64,000 nucleotides of DNA from Candidatus Schekmanbacteria bacterium RIFCSPLOWO2_02_FULL_38_14 (GCA_001790855.1 MGDH01000038.1:1-64000); one strand, 5' to 3'. Shown: positions 35,982 to 46,271, counted from the stretch's first letter. The notes: generated by a model not told the origin, from the sequence alone. Numbers and translations are program-made.

Positions 35982-36164
35982 TGTGATGAGCAAAACGGTT
36001 GCGAGGCTTAACCGAAGCAAACTCAGAGCAGATTCCTCGCTTTGCCCGGAACAGACTCCGCAATCTAATAAAAAATGTTGCAAATAAAGGGCTTGCCATA
36101 TTAAGAAAATAAAATAAAGTTCAGAGTAAAGAACTATTATATTACCTATAATGAAGGGTTTTAT

Positions 36165-36821
36165 ATGAAAATAAAATGGTATGGTCATTCTTCGTTTTTG
36201 ATTACATCAAAAGATGGCACAAAAATCATAATAGACCCTTATGAGCCCAAGGGTTATGATGGCGCCATAGGTTACGCTCCCATAAACGATATTGCTGATA
36301 TTGCCCTTGCTTCACACGACCACGCTGACCATGGGTATGTTCAGGGACTCAAAGGGACTCCGCAGGTAATCAATAAAGATGGAGAAACAAAGGCAAAGAA
36401 TATAACCTTTAAAGGGGTACAGGCTTTTCATGATACAGAAAAAGGAACTCAGAGAGGCGCTATATTAATTTTCAGATTTGAAGTTGACGGCATATCTGTT
36501 TGCCATCTTGGGGACCTTGGCGAGCCTCTTTCTGATAAACAGGTTGGAGAATTAAAACCAGTTGATATTCTTCTTATTCCTGTTGGCGGGTTCTTTACAA
36601 TAGACTCAGAGGTTGTAACCCAGACTATTGAGAAATTAAAACCTGCAATTACAATACCGATGCACTATAAAACCAGCAAATGCGGATTCCCTCTTGCCTA
36701 TGTTGACGAGTTTTTAAAGGACAAGAAAAAGGTCAGGAAGGCAGGAACTTCTGAAATTGAGCTCTCAAAAGCATCTCTTCCCTCAAGCCCTGAAATAGTC
36801 ATTCTTGAGCATGCGCTTTAA
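36165..36821 (+). CDS. MBL-fold metal-dependent hydrolase, UPF0173 family
   Basis: 218 residues. IKWYGHSSFLI and ASHDHADHG give the metallo-beta-lactamase metal site (HxHxDH), later AFHDTEKG, HLGDLGEPL and AITIPMHYKT supply the remaining His/Asp ligands. UPF0173 proteins are conserved with unknown substrate. The frame continues open for 24 codons beyond the TAA stop (36822-36890), ending in DVPYAIRLEALRRELQ, which may be a lost neighbour or a relic. GAAGGG precedes the start. Confidence 0.85.
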   Translation: MKIKWYGHSSFLITSKDGTKIIIDPYEPKGYDGAIGYAPINDIADIALASHDHADHGYVQGLKGTPQVINKDGETKAKNITFKGVQAFHDTEKGTQRGAILIFRFEVDGISVCHLGDLGEPLSDKQVGELKPVDILLIPVGGFFTIDSEVVTQTIEKLKPAITIPMHYKTSKCGFPLAYVDEFLKDKKKVRKAGTSEIELSKASLPSSPEIVILEHAL

Positions 36822-36904
36822 AAAAACAAAAAAGAGAATCGTAGGGATGTTCCTTATGCAATAAGGCTTGAGGCATTGAGGAGAGAATTACAATAAAAAA
36901 CCAT

Positions 36905-36931
36905 TTGACATAAATTATAATAAATCATAAT
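36905..36931 (+). promoter_or_regulatory. candidate sigma-70 promoter before the PCP_red fusion gene
   Basis: TTGACA at 36905-36910 and CATAAT at 36926-36931, spacing 15; TATAAT also occurs at 36916. About 40 bases upstream of the start codon at 36968. Only a weak call because the spacer is short and the whole region is AT-rich. Confidence 0.35.
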
Positions 36932-36967
36932 AGATTAATAATTAATTTTAAGAAACGGAGATTATTT

Positions 36968-37873
36968 ATGGAGTGGGATTCCAAAGCTGTTGAGGCTTTT
37001 ATACAGATGCCTTTGTCAGGACTTGCAAAATCAATGGCAAAGGTCTTTGCTGAAAAAAAGGCAAGGAAGAACAAGAGCAGCAAGGTTACAATGAAAGAAA
37101 TTGAGGAAACAAAAAAGGTTTATTATGAGTCAGTTCCAGAAGTTGTCCGCCGTAAAGAGTGGGAGAAAAGAATTAAGGAAGGCGAAGCTGACCTGATGGA
37201 AAAAGTGGAAAAAGAGTCGAGAGAAATTCTTGCAACTGATGTTGACCTTTTTGATGTGGACCTCTGCCATGCCCAGTATTTCCGCTGTGGCTCCCAGATA
37301 GTTGAGGTGAGGGAGCTTAAGAAGGAAATTGAGGAAAAACTGAGGAAGCTTAATGTAACTGAAATGGTAGCTGATATGCTTCACGATAACGAAAGGATTC
37401 TTCCCCACCACAGGGTAACCTTCTCAGTATCTGCCTGCAGCAATGGCTGTACAGGACCAGAGACAAAGGAATTCGGGATTCACGGAGTCGCAAAACCAGT
37501 GGTAACTGACGCCGAGTGCACTGAGTGCTATGCCTGTGTCCTGAGATGCCCTGATAATGCGGTCATTGTCATGAATGGAAAACCAAAGATTGATTATGGT
37601 AAGTGCAAGATATGCGAAGCCTGCGTAAGAGCCTGCCCGCAGGGAGTTTTGAAAACAGATAAAAAAGGTTACAGGATTATGGTTGGCGGAAGCTTCGGAA
37701 GGCATCACAAAGTCGCCCATGAGCTTTTCAAGATTGCAGATAAGGAGACTCTTTTTAAGGTGATTGATGCGGGGATAAAGGTTATCAGAGAGCAGGCAAT
37801 TGGCGAGGAAAGCATAACAAGCATAGTTGATAGAGTTGGAGTAGCTCCGATTTTTGAAAAGATGTATAAATAG
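36968..37873 (+). CDS. PCP_red domain fused to sulfite/nitrite-reductase-like 4Fe-4S protein
   Basis: 301 residues. The first about 45 residues (WDSKAVEAFIQMPLSGLAKSM and the following Lys-rich helix) match the PCP_red domain otherwise known from light-independent protochlorophyllide reductase. Residues 90-180 resemble AsrC-type siroheme sulfite reductase with Cys157-x3-Cys161 (SACSNGCTGP) and FGIHGVAKP; the first Cys pair is C100/C107. Two ferredoxin clusters follow: Cys184-187-190-194 and Cys213-216-219-223, then YRIMVGGSFGRHHK. It may reduce sulfite, nitrite or another oxyanion, or transfer electrons. No chlorophyll genes are nearby. Stop is followed by a half R7 repeat. Confidence 0.75.
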   Translation: MEWDSKAVEAFIQMPLSGLAKSMAKVFAEKKARKNKSSKVTMKEIEETKKVYYESVPEVVRRKEWEKRIKEGEADLMEKVEKESREILATDVDLFDVDLCHAQYFRCGSQIVEVRELKKEIEEKLRKLNVTEMVADMLHDNERILPHHRVTFSVSACSNGCTGPETKEFGIHGVAKPVVTDAECTECYACVLRCPDNAVIVMNGKPKIDYGKCKICEACVRACPQGVLKTDKKGYRIMVGGSFGRHHKVAHELFKIADKETLFKVIDAGIKVIREQAIGEESITSIVDRVGVAPIFEKMYK

Positions 37874-37887
37874 AAAAAGAGAACCGT
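37873..37887. repeat. R7 half-unit (RAYT end) at a convergent junction
   Basis: GAAAAAGAGAACCGT is identical to the end of the RAYT element at 41487 (read in reverse). It starts at the last base of the TAG stop of the PCP_red fusion gene and fills the 15-base gap to the kinase gene. Confidence 0.6.
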
Positions 37888-37888
37888 T

Positions 37889-40800
37889 TTAATCAAGAAC
37901 CTCCCGCACTTTTCTGAGGAGGGCGGTTGGCGAAATGGGTTTTGTGACAAAGCTCAAGCCGTCTTTCAAGATACCTTTTTCCCTGATAATATCTGCCGCA
38001 TATCCGCTGATGAAAAGCACCTTCATTGACGGGCATATTTTTATTATCTCATCATATGCCTCTTTTCCGTTCTTCTTGGGCATTATAATATCAAAGAGCA
38101 GGAGCTGTATGCTGTCCCTGTGCTCAATAAATTTATCCACCGCTTCCTGACCGTCCTGCGCAAGGATTACGGTATACCCGGACTCACTGAGCACCTCGCT
38201 CGTCAGCTTCTGAAGCATCTTGTCATCTTCAGCTACAAGCACTGTTTCAGTGCCATTGGGAATTAGCTTATTTTCCATGCTTTTTTCATCTGCGGTTTCT
38301 TTTTTTACAAGCGCAAGCGGGAGGTATATCCTGAATGTCGTTCCCTCTCCCGGCTCGCTGTAGACATTGATGTAGCCATCGTGCTGTTTTATTATGCCGT
38401 AAGCCATTGAAAGACCAAGCCCTGTCCCCTTGCCAACTTTTTTGGTAGTGAAAAACGGCTCGAATATCTTTTTCTTTGTCTCTTCATCCATTCCAATCCC
38501 TGTATCAGTTGCCGACATTATGGCGTATTTTCCCGGTTTTCCGTAGCTATGAGCTATTATGAATTCACTGTCAATCTCTGTCAGTGCAGTCTCAATGGTC
38601 AGCATGCCCCCTTTTGGCATTGCATCCCGCGCATTGGTCGCAAGGTTCATTATCACCTGCTCAATCTGGGATGAATCAGCAAGGATGTTGACATCGCTTT
38701 CATTCAGTACAATCCTAATCTTTATATCCTCGCCTATAACCCTTACTAAAAACTTCTGCACCTTTCTGATGATTTCATTCAGGTCCACAGGCTTTATATC
38801 AGTAATCTGCTTGCGGCTGAAGGTAAGGAGGCTTTGGGTTAGCTGAGATGCCTGTTCTGCGGCTTCAAGCACGTGTTTGATATTCAGGCGATTGGGACTA
38901 TCCTGCTCCATATTATTCATTGCTATAGAGGCATAACCTATGATTGCCGTAAGCATATTGTTGAAGTCGTGAGCAATCCCGCCTGCAAGCGTGCCCACTG
39001 CCTCCATCTTCTGAGACTGGCGGAACTGGTTCTCAATCTGTCTTCGCTTGGTAACGTCAATATCTACACCTCTATATCCCAGAAGGGTTCCTTTGCTATC
39101 AAGAACAGGCACGCCGGCTGTTTCTATTATTACTATGTTGCCCTGCTTATGAACACTCTGATTGGAAAATCCTTTAAAGGTTTGTTTGCGGGCAAAATAC
39201 TCAAAAGCTGCTGTTTTAATCTTCTCTTTTACATCAGGAGCAAAGAAATTATAAAAGTATTTTTTCCCAATAATTTCTTCAGGCTTGTAGCCGAGAATTT
39301 TCTCAACAACCGGGCTTATATACGTATATAAACCAACAGCGTTGACTTCCCAAATACATTCTTCTTTGCTTTCGGTTATCTGTCTGAACCGTTCTTCGCT
39401 TTTTCTCAGCGTTTTCTCTATCTGGCTGCGCAAGAGCGTAATTCCTACGCTTGCTCCAAGCCACTCAAAGAAATGGATTGTCTCAAGGGTGAAGCGGTTG
39501 CGCCGCCGGTCGTTTAATTGCAGAAGCCCGATAATCTCTTTGTCTGAACGCAGGGGTATGAGCGCAACAGATTCGTAGCCCTCGTTGTTGCAGCGGTTTT
39601 GCATACGGGCAAGACAATTTATATCAGTAGTTGTTTTCAGGAGGTCTGTGGTGCTGTTTGTCCAGAAACTTCCCCCTTTGGTGAAGAATGGCAGCTTTGC
39701 ATCGGTCCTGCCGTACAGGATGTTTCCGCACATACATTCAAGGAACGGTTTCCCGTCTTTGTCGCATACAATATTCCCTAACTCATCTCTTGAGTAGAGG
39801 GAATTCTCGGCTTGCAGAAAACTCCCGGTAAAGCCATTTGCCTTGTAGTACGGAAAGTCGCTTCCCTCTCGCAGGCGGATTGCAACGGCTTCTATGCCTG
39901 TTGTATTTTTGACCAGAAAAAGAATGTCGTTGATTGCGTCCGAAGTTGTCTCGTGACGGTTCAGAATGTCAAGCACATTGTGGGAGAGCCGCTCCCGTTT
40001 TTCAGCTTCCTTGCGCTCGGTGATGTCCTGCACAACGGCAATGTGATAGTCGGGGGTATTACCCGATTCCCACATCGGGGACACAGCGAGGCTTACCCAC
40101 GCAAGCGAGCCATCCTTGCAAATATACCTCTTTTCCATTGTGAACTCGCGAATCCTGCCAGTCTTGAACATTTCCATGTTTTCCATATCTGCCTGCAGGT
40201 CATCGGGATGAGTGATGGTCGGAAAATCAAGTTGTTTCATCTCATCGCTGGTATAGCCGACAATTTCACAATACTTTCGGTTGATACGGACAAATCGTCC
40301 TGTTGCGGTTTCTATCTCTGCCACGCCGACTGATGCCTGTTCAAAAAGCACGCGGTACCGCTCTTCGCTCTTTCTCAATACCTTAGCCGCTTCATACATT
40401 TTTCTGTAAAAACTCATACTTTGTTGCCGCCAGATGAACCATGTTGCCATACCCACACTGATCAGCAGGGTGACAACGAGAATGACTGTGACCCATAGTT
40501 GCTCCTGCAATGGAGCGTACACTTCTTCAGAATCCATCCGGGAAACCAGAAACCACGGAGAATCCGGAATGGCACCCACTGCTGCCAGCACCGGTGAGCC
40601 TCTATAGTCAATGCCTTCCACCACGCCTTTCTGACCTGAAACTGCCATTACTTCAGGCTGTTTCTTTCTGTTCAAGGAAGCACGAAGAGTGAGGGCGGTA
40701 TTTTTTTGAAACCTCAATTCATTAAGAAAGACGGCTTCGTTTCCTTCCCTGCGGATTATCAGGGTTTCTGCTGTTTTGCTGGGTGTTGGCCAGCGCTGGA

Positions 40801-41419
40801 TAAAAGGGTAGAGATAGGAATAAGGATTAATCCGCAGGAAGAGGACACCTATCGGTACTCCGCCGGGGCGCGTATCGATAATCGGGACGAGAAGTCCGAG
40901 GCGTATATCACGGCTGATATTGTGCCGGTAAAAATCCATGAACCTCATTTGCCCTGAACGCAGGGTTTCAGCAACATGTTGTTTTACAGCAGATGAGAGG
41001 GGTTCTGTTGTGGCGGGAACCGATAACCGCACATCTCCATTGGCGTCGAGCAGACGGACCCGGTCATAGTTATAGTTTGCCCGTATTTGACTGATCCATA
41101 TATGGAGCTCTTTTTGCAGATTCATATTCCCGGGATTTTTGAAATAGCGCTGTACTATTGCTGCGAAGGAGGCATTTTTGTAAAAGATTTCGCCATTATC
41201 AAAACGTTCTTTTCTCCACAGCTTAATCTCGCTTATTTTAAGCTCCGCAATGGCGGAAAGCTGGTTTTCCATCTCGATACGGCGGTGTTTTTCGTAATTC
41301 CGGCAATAGAGATAACCTGTTGTGATTATGCCTGCGGATAGGATGATAAAAACAAGAATAAGAAAATACGGAGTGCGTTTCTCTTTTATATCTTGAGTTT
41401 CCATTGATAAGGTCATCAA
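37889..41419 (-). CDS. hybrid sensor histidine kinase (PAS-GAF-PAS-HK-receiver)
   Basis: 1176 residues. First span [21 protein letters not shown], a periplasmic dCache-like sensor (about 40-315), second span [24 protein letters not shown] (about 350-470), GAF (about 490-660), PAS (about 670-790), HisKA with [15 protein letters not shown] (His), HATPase with [11 protein letters not shown] and [11 protein letters not shown], and a C-terminal receiver [13 protein letters not shown] with phospho-acceptor Asp in [13 protein letters not shown]. Base composition is visibly richer in G+C than the neighbouring genes, mainly in the sensor half. Divergent from the RAYT element and HD-GYP gene. Confidence 0.9.
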   Translation of the reverse strand: MMTLSMETQDIKEKRTPYFLILVFIILSAGIITTGYLYCRNYEKHRRIEMENQLSAIAELKISEIKLWRKERFDNGEIFYKNASFAAIVQRYFKNPGNMNLQKELHIWISQIRANYNYDRVRLLDANGDVRLSVPATTEPLSSAVKQHVAETLRSGQMRFMDFYRHNISRDIRLGLLVPIIDTRPGGVPIGVLFLRINPYSYLYPFIQRWPTPSKTAETLIIRREGNEAVFLNELRFQKNTALTLRASLNRKKQPEVMAVSGQKGVVEGIDYRGSPVLAAVGAIPDSPWFLVSRMDSEEVYAPLQEQLWVTVILVVTLLISVGMATWFIWRQQSMSFYRKMYEAAKVLRKSEERYRVLFEQASVGVAEIETATGRFVRINRKYCEIVGYTSDEMKQLDFPTITHPDDLQADMENMEMFKTGRIREFTMEKRYICKDGSLAWVSLAVSPMWESGNTPDYHIAVVQDITERKEAEKRERLSHNVLDILNRHETTSDAINDILFLVKNTTGIEAVAIRLREGSDFPYYKANGFTGSFLQAENSLYSRDELGNIVCDKDGKPFLECMCGNILYGRTDAKLPFFTKGGSFWTNSTTDLLKTTTDINCLARMQNRCNNEGYESVALIPLRSDKEIIGLLQLNDRRRNRFTLETIHFFEWLGASVGITLLRSQIEKTLRKSEERFRQITESKEECIWEVNAVGLYTYISPVVEKILGYKPEEIIGKKYFYNFFAPDVKEKIKTAAFEYFARKQTFKGFSNQSVHKQGNIVIIETAGVPVLDSKGTLLGYRGVDIDVTKRRQIENQFRQSQKMEAVGTLAGGIAHDFNNMLTAIIGYASIAMNNMEQDSPNRLNIKHVLEAAEQASQLTQSLLTFSRKQITDIKPVDLNEIIRKVQKFLVRVIGEDIKIRIVLNESDVNILADSSQIEQVIMNLATNARDAMPKGGMLTIETALTEIDSEFIIAHSYGKPGKYAIMSATDTGIGMDEETKKKIFEPFFTTKKVGKGTGLGLSMAYGIIKQHDGYINVYSEPGEGTTFRIYLPLALVKKETADEKSMENKLIPNGTETVLVAEDDKMLQKLTSEVLSESGYTVILAQDGQEAVDKFIEHRDSIQLLLFDIIMPKKNGKEAYDEIIKICPSMKVLFISGYAADIIREKGILKDGLSFVTKPISPTALLRKVREVLD

Positions 41420-41486
41420 GCTTTCTTATTAAAACCAAAATACACTAGACAGCTATCAGGTATTACTGCCATTGTCAAGAAGGAAT

Positions 41487-42240
41487 AAAAGGGGACGGTT
41501 CTCTTTTTCAGTTGACACGGCAATGATATGATGATAATAAGAAACTCATGCCAAGGATTGCGAGGATTATCAAGGAAAGCGGAGTCTTTCATGTTATCTC
41601 CAGAGGAAACAACAAACAGAATATCTTCCATGACGAGCAGGACTTTGAAAAGTTTTTAGAAATTTTAGACCTTCACAAGAAAGCAAAGCCTTTCTACCTT
41701 TATCATTATGCGCTCCTTAATAACCATTTTCATCTGTTGTTAGAGCCAAAAGCCGGTCAGACAATATCAAAGATTTTGCAGGGAATTAAACTTAGCTATG
41801 TTTATCACTACCGGAAGAAATACAGCTATTATGGCCACTTATTTCAGGATCGTTTTAAGAGTATCCTTATACAAAAAGAGGATTATCTTCTTTCCTGCGG
41901 CGCATATATAGAACTTAACCCTGTGAGAGCCGGAATAGCAAATAAGCCCGAGGGATATCCTTATAGCAGTTATTATTTTTACGCCCATGGTCAGAAGAAT
42001 CCATTAATAGAGCCAAATCCTTTCTATCCGGGACTTGCTAAAAGCAGTGAAGTGCGGCAGAAACGGTATAAAGAATTTATAGAAAGTCAGCTTAAGAAAA
42101 AAGAGAGCTATAGCGCAGGAAATTATATTGGCACAAAGAGGTTTGAGAAGAAGATGAAAGATTTATATGGAATTGAAAAAAACTCACCCAAAAGAGGAAG
42201 ACCGAAAAAAGATGTCTGAAAAAGAAAACCGTCCCCTTTT
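41487..42240 (+). mobile_element. RAYT element (Y1 transposase gene with R7 terminal inverted repeats)
   Basis: Left end 41487-41510 and right end 42217-42240 are inverted copies of a 24-base unit (core GGGGACGGTTCTC) differing at one base. Each end can itself fold using G-T pairs. The transposase stop codon is the first triplet of the right repeat. The element lies between two divergent signalling genes and its right end runs into the HD-GYP gene. Confidence 0.85.
41548..42219 (+). CDS. REP-associated tyrosine transposase (RAYT, Y1_Tnp)
   Basis: 223 residues. His60-x-His62 in NNHFHLLLEP is the metal-binding HUH motif, and Tyr120 in AYIELNPVRAG is the catalytic tyrosine. The N-terminal MPRIARIIKESGVFHVISRGNN and GHLFQDRFKSIL are typical. 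Such enzymes mobilise REP-like palindromes as single-stranded DNA. All active-site residues are present, so it may be active. A basic tail KKNSPKRGRPKKDV ends at a TGA that lies in the right-hand repeat. Confidence 0.93.
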   Translation: MPRIARIIKESGVFHVISRGNNKQNIFHDEQDFEKFLEILDLHKKAKPFYLYHYALLNNHFHLLLEPKAGQTISKILQGIKLSYVYHYRKKYSYYGHLFQDRFKSILIQKEDYLLSCGAYIELNPVRAGIANKPEGYPYSSYYFYAHGQKNPLIEPNPFYPGLAKSSEVRQKRYKEFIESQLKKKESYSAGNYIGTKRFEKKMKDLYGIEKNSPKRGRPKKDV

Positions 42241-43552
42241 TCATGAAGAATTAACTCCTGAAAATATTACCTACAGAAGCCGTCTGGTCTTCTGCGTAAT
42301 TTCCATTATACCGCTGGTAACAATGACCTATCTGTCCTATAAGTATGTTTTCCCTTTTCTTGATTCAAGAGGAGATGACACGTTAAAAATATCAGCAATA
42401 AGCATTATTATACTGTCTGTATTCTTATCTGTTTTTGGCTACCTCTTTTCCCAGAGAGACGGGAACCGTACAATAAAGGCAATGGGGAGAACAAACAGGC
42501 AGCTTGCAACGCTCTTCAAGGTTGCAAATTCCTTAAGCAGCACAGTTCACATAGATATAATCCTTAAAGAAATTTTAGAATCAGGCACAAAACTTATTGA
42601 AGGGGAATCAGGAACAATTTTTCTCAGGGAGAACGGGAATTTAATCTGCAGGGAAGTTGCTGGTTCTGCAAAAAACAGGAATAAAGGGAAAGAGTTGCCG
42701 GTTAATGGAAGCCCTTATGAAAATGTAATCCTGAAAAAAGATATCCTGATTTTTAACAAAACAAGTGATTCAGGAGAAATAAATTCTTTTCCTGCTGGAA
42801 AGTTTTCTGACAAGAACGATTGGTTTGATGACTCAGTGAATTCGCTGATATGCTTACCTTTAATTTATAATGATGAAGCTATTGGCATTCTTGAGGTGTT
42901 TAACAAGAAGGGAAAAAAGGGGTTTGATGAAACTGATAAAAAACTGCTTGAGAATCTTGCAGTACAGGCATCAATTTCAATCAAAAATGCTGAATTCTAT
43001 GATAACCAGAATAATTTCTCAATCCATATGCTTGAGCTTCTGGTGAGCGCTATGGAAGATAATGTGGCGTGGGAAGGACACCTGCACAACGTGGCAAGGT
43101 ATTGCAATTTTATAAGCAGGAAACTGAATCTTCCGGAGAGTGAAAGAAAGAACCTTCATTTTGCAGCCCTCCTTCACGATATAGGAATGCTCAAAATCGA
43201 ACCTATATCAAGGACAGTTCCTGAAGAATTCCAAAAACATCCTGCGATAGGCAGTGAGATGATAAAACCAATAACAATATGGAAGAAAATCCACCCTATT
43301 ATTCTGCACCACCACGAAAATTTTGATGGCTCAGGTTATCCGGAAAAACTTAAAGGGGAAGAAATTCCGATTGGCGCAAGAATTATACATGTAGTTGAAG
43401 CTTATGATACATTGACAAACGAGGAGACTTACTCAGGAGTATTGAGCCGTGATGAAGCTATGAAAGAGCTTGAAAGATGTGCCGGAACAAAATATGACCC
43501 AAAAATTATAAATGTGTTTCTTGCGGTTTTGAAAGAGCAGGAAGCTCAATAG
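42212..43552 (+). CDS. membrane GAF and HD-GYP protein (c-di-GMP phosphodiesterase)
   Basis: 446 residues from ATG 42212. Two spans (LVFCVISIIPLVTMTYL, ISIIILSVFLSVFGYLF), a GAF domain (about 85-260) and an HD-GYP domain with AALLHDIGMLK (HD), HHHENFDGSGYPEKLKGEEIP and DTLTNEETY. HD-GYP enzymes hydrolyse cyclic di-GMP; the consensus GYP is intact. The start region SEKENRPLF is encoded by the right repeat of the RAYT element, so the original N-terminus was probably replaced. The 3' end overlaps the convergent kinase gene by 47 bases. Confidence 0.88.
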   Translation: MSEKENRPLFHEELTPENITYRSRLVFCVISIIPLVTMTYLSYKYVFPFLDSRGDDTLKISAISIIILSVFLSVFGYLFSQRDGNRTIKAMGRTNRQLATLFKVANSLSSTVHIDIILKEILESGTKLIEGESGTIFLRENGNLICREVAGSAKNRNKGKELPVNGSPYENVILKKDILIFNKTSDSGEINSFPAGKFSDKNDWFDDSVNSLICLPLIYNDEAIGILEVFNKKGKKGFDETDKKLLENLAVQASISIKNAEFYDNQNNFSIHMLELLVSAMEDNVAWEGHLHNVARYCNFISRKLNLPESERKNLHFAALLHDIGMLKIEPISRTVPEEFQKHPAIGSEMIKPITIWKKIHPIILHHHENFDGSGYPEKLKGEEIPIGARIIHVVEAYDTLTNEETYSGVLSRDEAMKELERCAGTKYDPKIINVFLAVLKEQEAQ

Positions 43553-46100
43553 TAAATGTTGTTCCCTCACCAATCCTGCTTTTAACTGATATGTTCCCTC
43601 CGTGGTCTCTTACTATTCCGTGGCAAATACTTAAGCCAAGTCCTGTCCCTTTGCCGACATCTTTAGTGGTAAAAAAGGGGTCAAAAATCTTTTTAATATT
43701 TTCTTCTGAAATTCCAGTTCCTGTATCAGAGACTTCTATTATTATTTTATCATCAACCTGCTCTGTTTTTATTTTCAAGCTCCTTTCCCCATCCTGTTTT
43801 TCCAAAAGGGAATGATGGGCATTCTGGGTAAGGTTTAATATGACTGACTGAAGCTGGTTTAAATCCCCAGCGATTTTAGATATGCCTCTTTTCAACTCTT
43901 TTATAACCTTTATACCGCCTGATTCCATTTCATACTGGTTTAAAGCCAATGTGTTGTCTATGACTTCGTTTATGCTGACAGATGTTTTCGTTGTTTCATG
44001 TTTTCTTGAAAATTTTAAAAGGTTAGAGATGATATTCTTGCATCTGTTTGACTGCTCATAAATTATTTTTAACCTTTCCGCAGTCTTTGCTCCATGGCTG
44101 CTGTCCTTTAGGAGAAGCTCTGAATACCCAATAATTCCTGTGAGAGGGTTGTTGAGTTCGTGGGCAACTCCGGATATGAGTCTTCCTGTTGCAGAGAGCT
44201 TTTCTGCCTGGAAGAGCTGTTCCTGAAGCAGTCTCATTTCCCTCATGTCCCTGAAAACAGCCATTACTGCAAAGAAATTGCCGTTTTTATCTTTAAGCAA
44301 AGTTCTTCGCGAGCTTGCAGGTATCAGCTCTCCGTTTTTTGCAAACAGGTCTACTTCCCATATTGTATTATCAGATTGTTCTTCTTTGAATTTTGCAAAA
44401 GATTTCTTGATATTATTTTTGTTGGTTTTAGGATAATATTTTGTTCCGTATTTTCCAATAAGTTCTTCGCCCTTATATCCCAGCAGTTTGCAGAAGTATT
44501 GATTGACCCGGAGGATTTTGCCATTCAAATCAGTCACAACCATTCCATCAGACATAGATGAAAAAACAATGCTTAAAAATTCTTCTGATTTCATTAAAGC
44601 GTCCTCTGCATGCTTGCGCTCTTCTTCCACTCCAATTGCTGAGGCGAGAATTCCAATGAGCTTTTTGTCTTCTTCGCTTGGAACGAAGTCCTGTTGAAAA
44701 ACGACGCAGAGTGAACCAACATAGGCTCCACTAAATTTTACTGCCTTCCCAATGTAGCTCTGCAATTTGTAGCGAGTAACGTAGGGATCTGTTTTTGCGT
44801 ATGGGCTCTCCAAGAGATTCCGTAAAACGAAAACTTCATCACTGTGCTTATTGATTATGTCATAACAAATGTGTCCCTCAGGGTTATCTGCAGGATTATA
44901 GTCAGAAGGCACATTCCATTGTCCCCAAGAGCAGAGGGTTCCTTTATCAAGGCGGTTGTAGAGTGCAGCAGTTGCTCCAAATGATTCTCCACAAAGCGCA
45001 GTAAGATGATTGATGTTTTCAAGTGCATTCTTTCCAAAGTTTAAAAAGCACTCATTAACCTTTGCCAGTCGTTCTTCCATTCGTTTCCGGTCAGTAATAT
45101 CCCGACACAGACTTAATATTTTTTTACCTTCTGGAGTTTCAATTACAGTAGCGTTAATTTCAATCGGTGTTATATTGCCATTTTTGTCCACATAATCAAT
45201 CTCAAGATTTCTAACAAATCCCTTTAGACCACATTTCTTTACCTCTTCTGCATTTCGCTCCAGGTCATACTCTGCTGTCCATTCGATTACGCTTCGCCCT
45301 AATATTTCATCCAGAGAGTGATGCCCTGATAATTTTACATATTCTGAATTTGCATCAACGACTCTGCCCTGTAAATCTACAATCAGATACCCCGTATTTG
45401 TAGTTTCAATCAGGGTTCTATACTTTTCTTCACTTTTACCCAGTGTCTTTTCAAACTCGGCGCGCTCCTTTTCCCATTTGCGTATTGCCCATATTGAAAG
45501 TATCCACGATATAAAAACAACAATCCCGCCCAGCAGGCTTGTAGCAAAGAAAAACAGACGGGTCTTTTTCGCTTCTCTCAGAGAATCTTTCAACTCTGTT
45601 TTCAAATATTCAACTGCCTTATCTATGCCTTGAGAATAAATCCTCTTTTGCTCATTGTATTCTGTTCCGTTAAAGATTTCCAATGCCTCTGATGACCTTC
45701 CATTGCGAACCAAAGCAAATGCTTTCCTCTCCATTTCAACAAGTTTCCTGTTTGCATTCTCTGTTTCCTTTATGCAGTCAGCAACCTCAGAGGCTTCCTG
45801 GAAGATAGCAATGGTCTTTTTAATCAGCTCGTCTAACTCCTTTTCTGCTTTATTATATCTTTTTTCATATTTAATGTCTCCGGTTGCTGCTGCCATTTTT
45901 GCAGACATGGTCAGCATCTCGTCATAAAAGAGAATTTTTTCAGTATTGCCTACAAAGATAAAATTTCTTTTCTGGATTTTCTCATCAGTTTTCTGGAAAG
46001 AAAAGAACTCCCATCCAATAACTGCGATAAGGAGAATGGTTACAGCTAATGCTGCTGTGAGGGAGATGAATACTAATCTTTGGAAACCTTTATTGTCCAT
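43506..46100 (-). CDS. membrane sensor histidine kinase (PAS-GAF-PAS-HK)
   Basis: 864 residues from ATG 46100 (MDNKGFQRLVFISLTAALAV); the open frame upstream lacks a signal and is not used. Two spans flank a helical sensor (about 10-30 and 190-210). Then PAS (YRTLIETTNTGYLIVDLQGRV), GAF with FLNFGKNALENINHLTALCGESFG, PAS (SEEFLSIVFSSMSDGMVVTD), HisKA GRLISGVAHELNNPL (His), and HATPase GTGLGLSICHG. No receiver domain is attached. The C-terminus is KPQETHL. The divergent 171-base gap to the LOG gene holds its promoter. Confidence 0.9.
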   Translation of the reverse strand: MDNKGFQRLVFISLTAALAVTILLIAVIGWEFFSFQKTDEKIQKRNFIFVGNTEKILFYDEMLTMSAKMAAATGDIKYEKRYNKAEKELDELIKKTIAIFQEASEVADCIKETENANRKLVEMERKAFALVRNGRSSEALEIFNGTEYNEQKRIYSQGIDKAVEYLKTELKDSLREAKKTRLFFFATSLLGGIVVFISWILSIWAIRKWEKERAEFEKTLGKSEEKYRTLIETTNTGYLIVDLQGRVVDANSEYVKLSGHHSLDEILGRSVIEWTAEYDLERNAEEVKKCGLKGFVRNLEIDYVDKNGNITPIEINATVIETPEGKKILSLCRDITDRKRMEERLAKVNECFLNFGKNALENINHLTALCGESFGATAALYNRLDKGTLCSWGQWNVPSDYNPADNPEGHICYDIINKHSDEVFVLRNLLESPYAKTDPYVTRYKLQSYIGKAVKFSGAYVGSLCVVFQQDFVPSEEDKKLIGILASAIGVEEERKHAEDALMKSEEFLSIVFSSMSDGMVVTDLNGKILRVNQYFCKLLGYKGEELIGKYGTKYYPKTNKNNIKKSFAKFKEEQSDNTIWEVDLFAKNGELIPASSRRTLLKDKNGNFFAVMAVFRDMREMRLLQEQLFQAEKLSATGRLISGVAHELNNPLTGIIGYSELLLKDSSHGAKTAERLKIIYEQSNRCKNIISNLLKFSRKHETTKTSVSINEVIDNTLALNQYEMESGGIKVIKELKRGISKIAGDLNQLQSVILNLTQNAHHSLLEKQDGERSLKIKTEQVDDKIIIEVSDTGTGISEENIKKIFDPFFTTKDVGKGTGLGLSICHGIVRDHGGNISVKSRIGEGTTFTIELPALSKPQETHL

Positions 46101-46271
46101 AATGCTTAGCAGTAAATATTTTTTTGCAGAAGAAAATCCACATTGATTTATTAGATTAAAACAAAATATAGTTGAAGTCAATGAATTTGATATGGCACTA
46201 TATAAGGCTGATAGATTGAAAAGAAAGACAGGGCTAATATATAATATTTTTTCATTAAGGAGATAATATTT

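Noticed and set aside
36911-36931. TATAAT at 36916 as the -10 for the iron-sulfur gene
   Set aside because: Only 5 bases from TTGACA; the spacing is not compatible with sigma-70. A weaker CATAAT alternative is listed at low confidence.
39812-40333. Long plus-strand frame opposite the hybrid kinase
   Set aside because: Fully antisense to GAF/PAS coding sequence; composition mirrors the G+C bias of the real gene.
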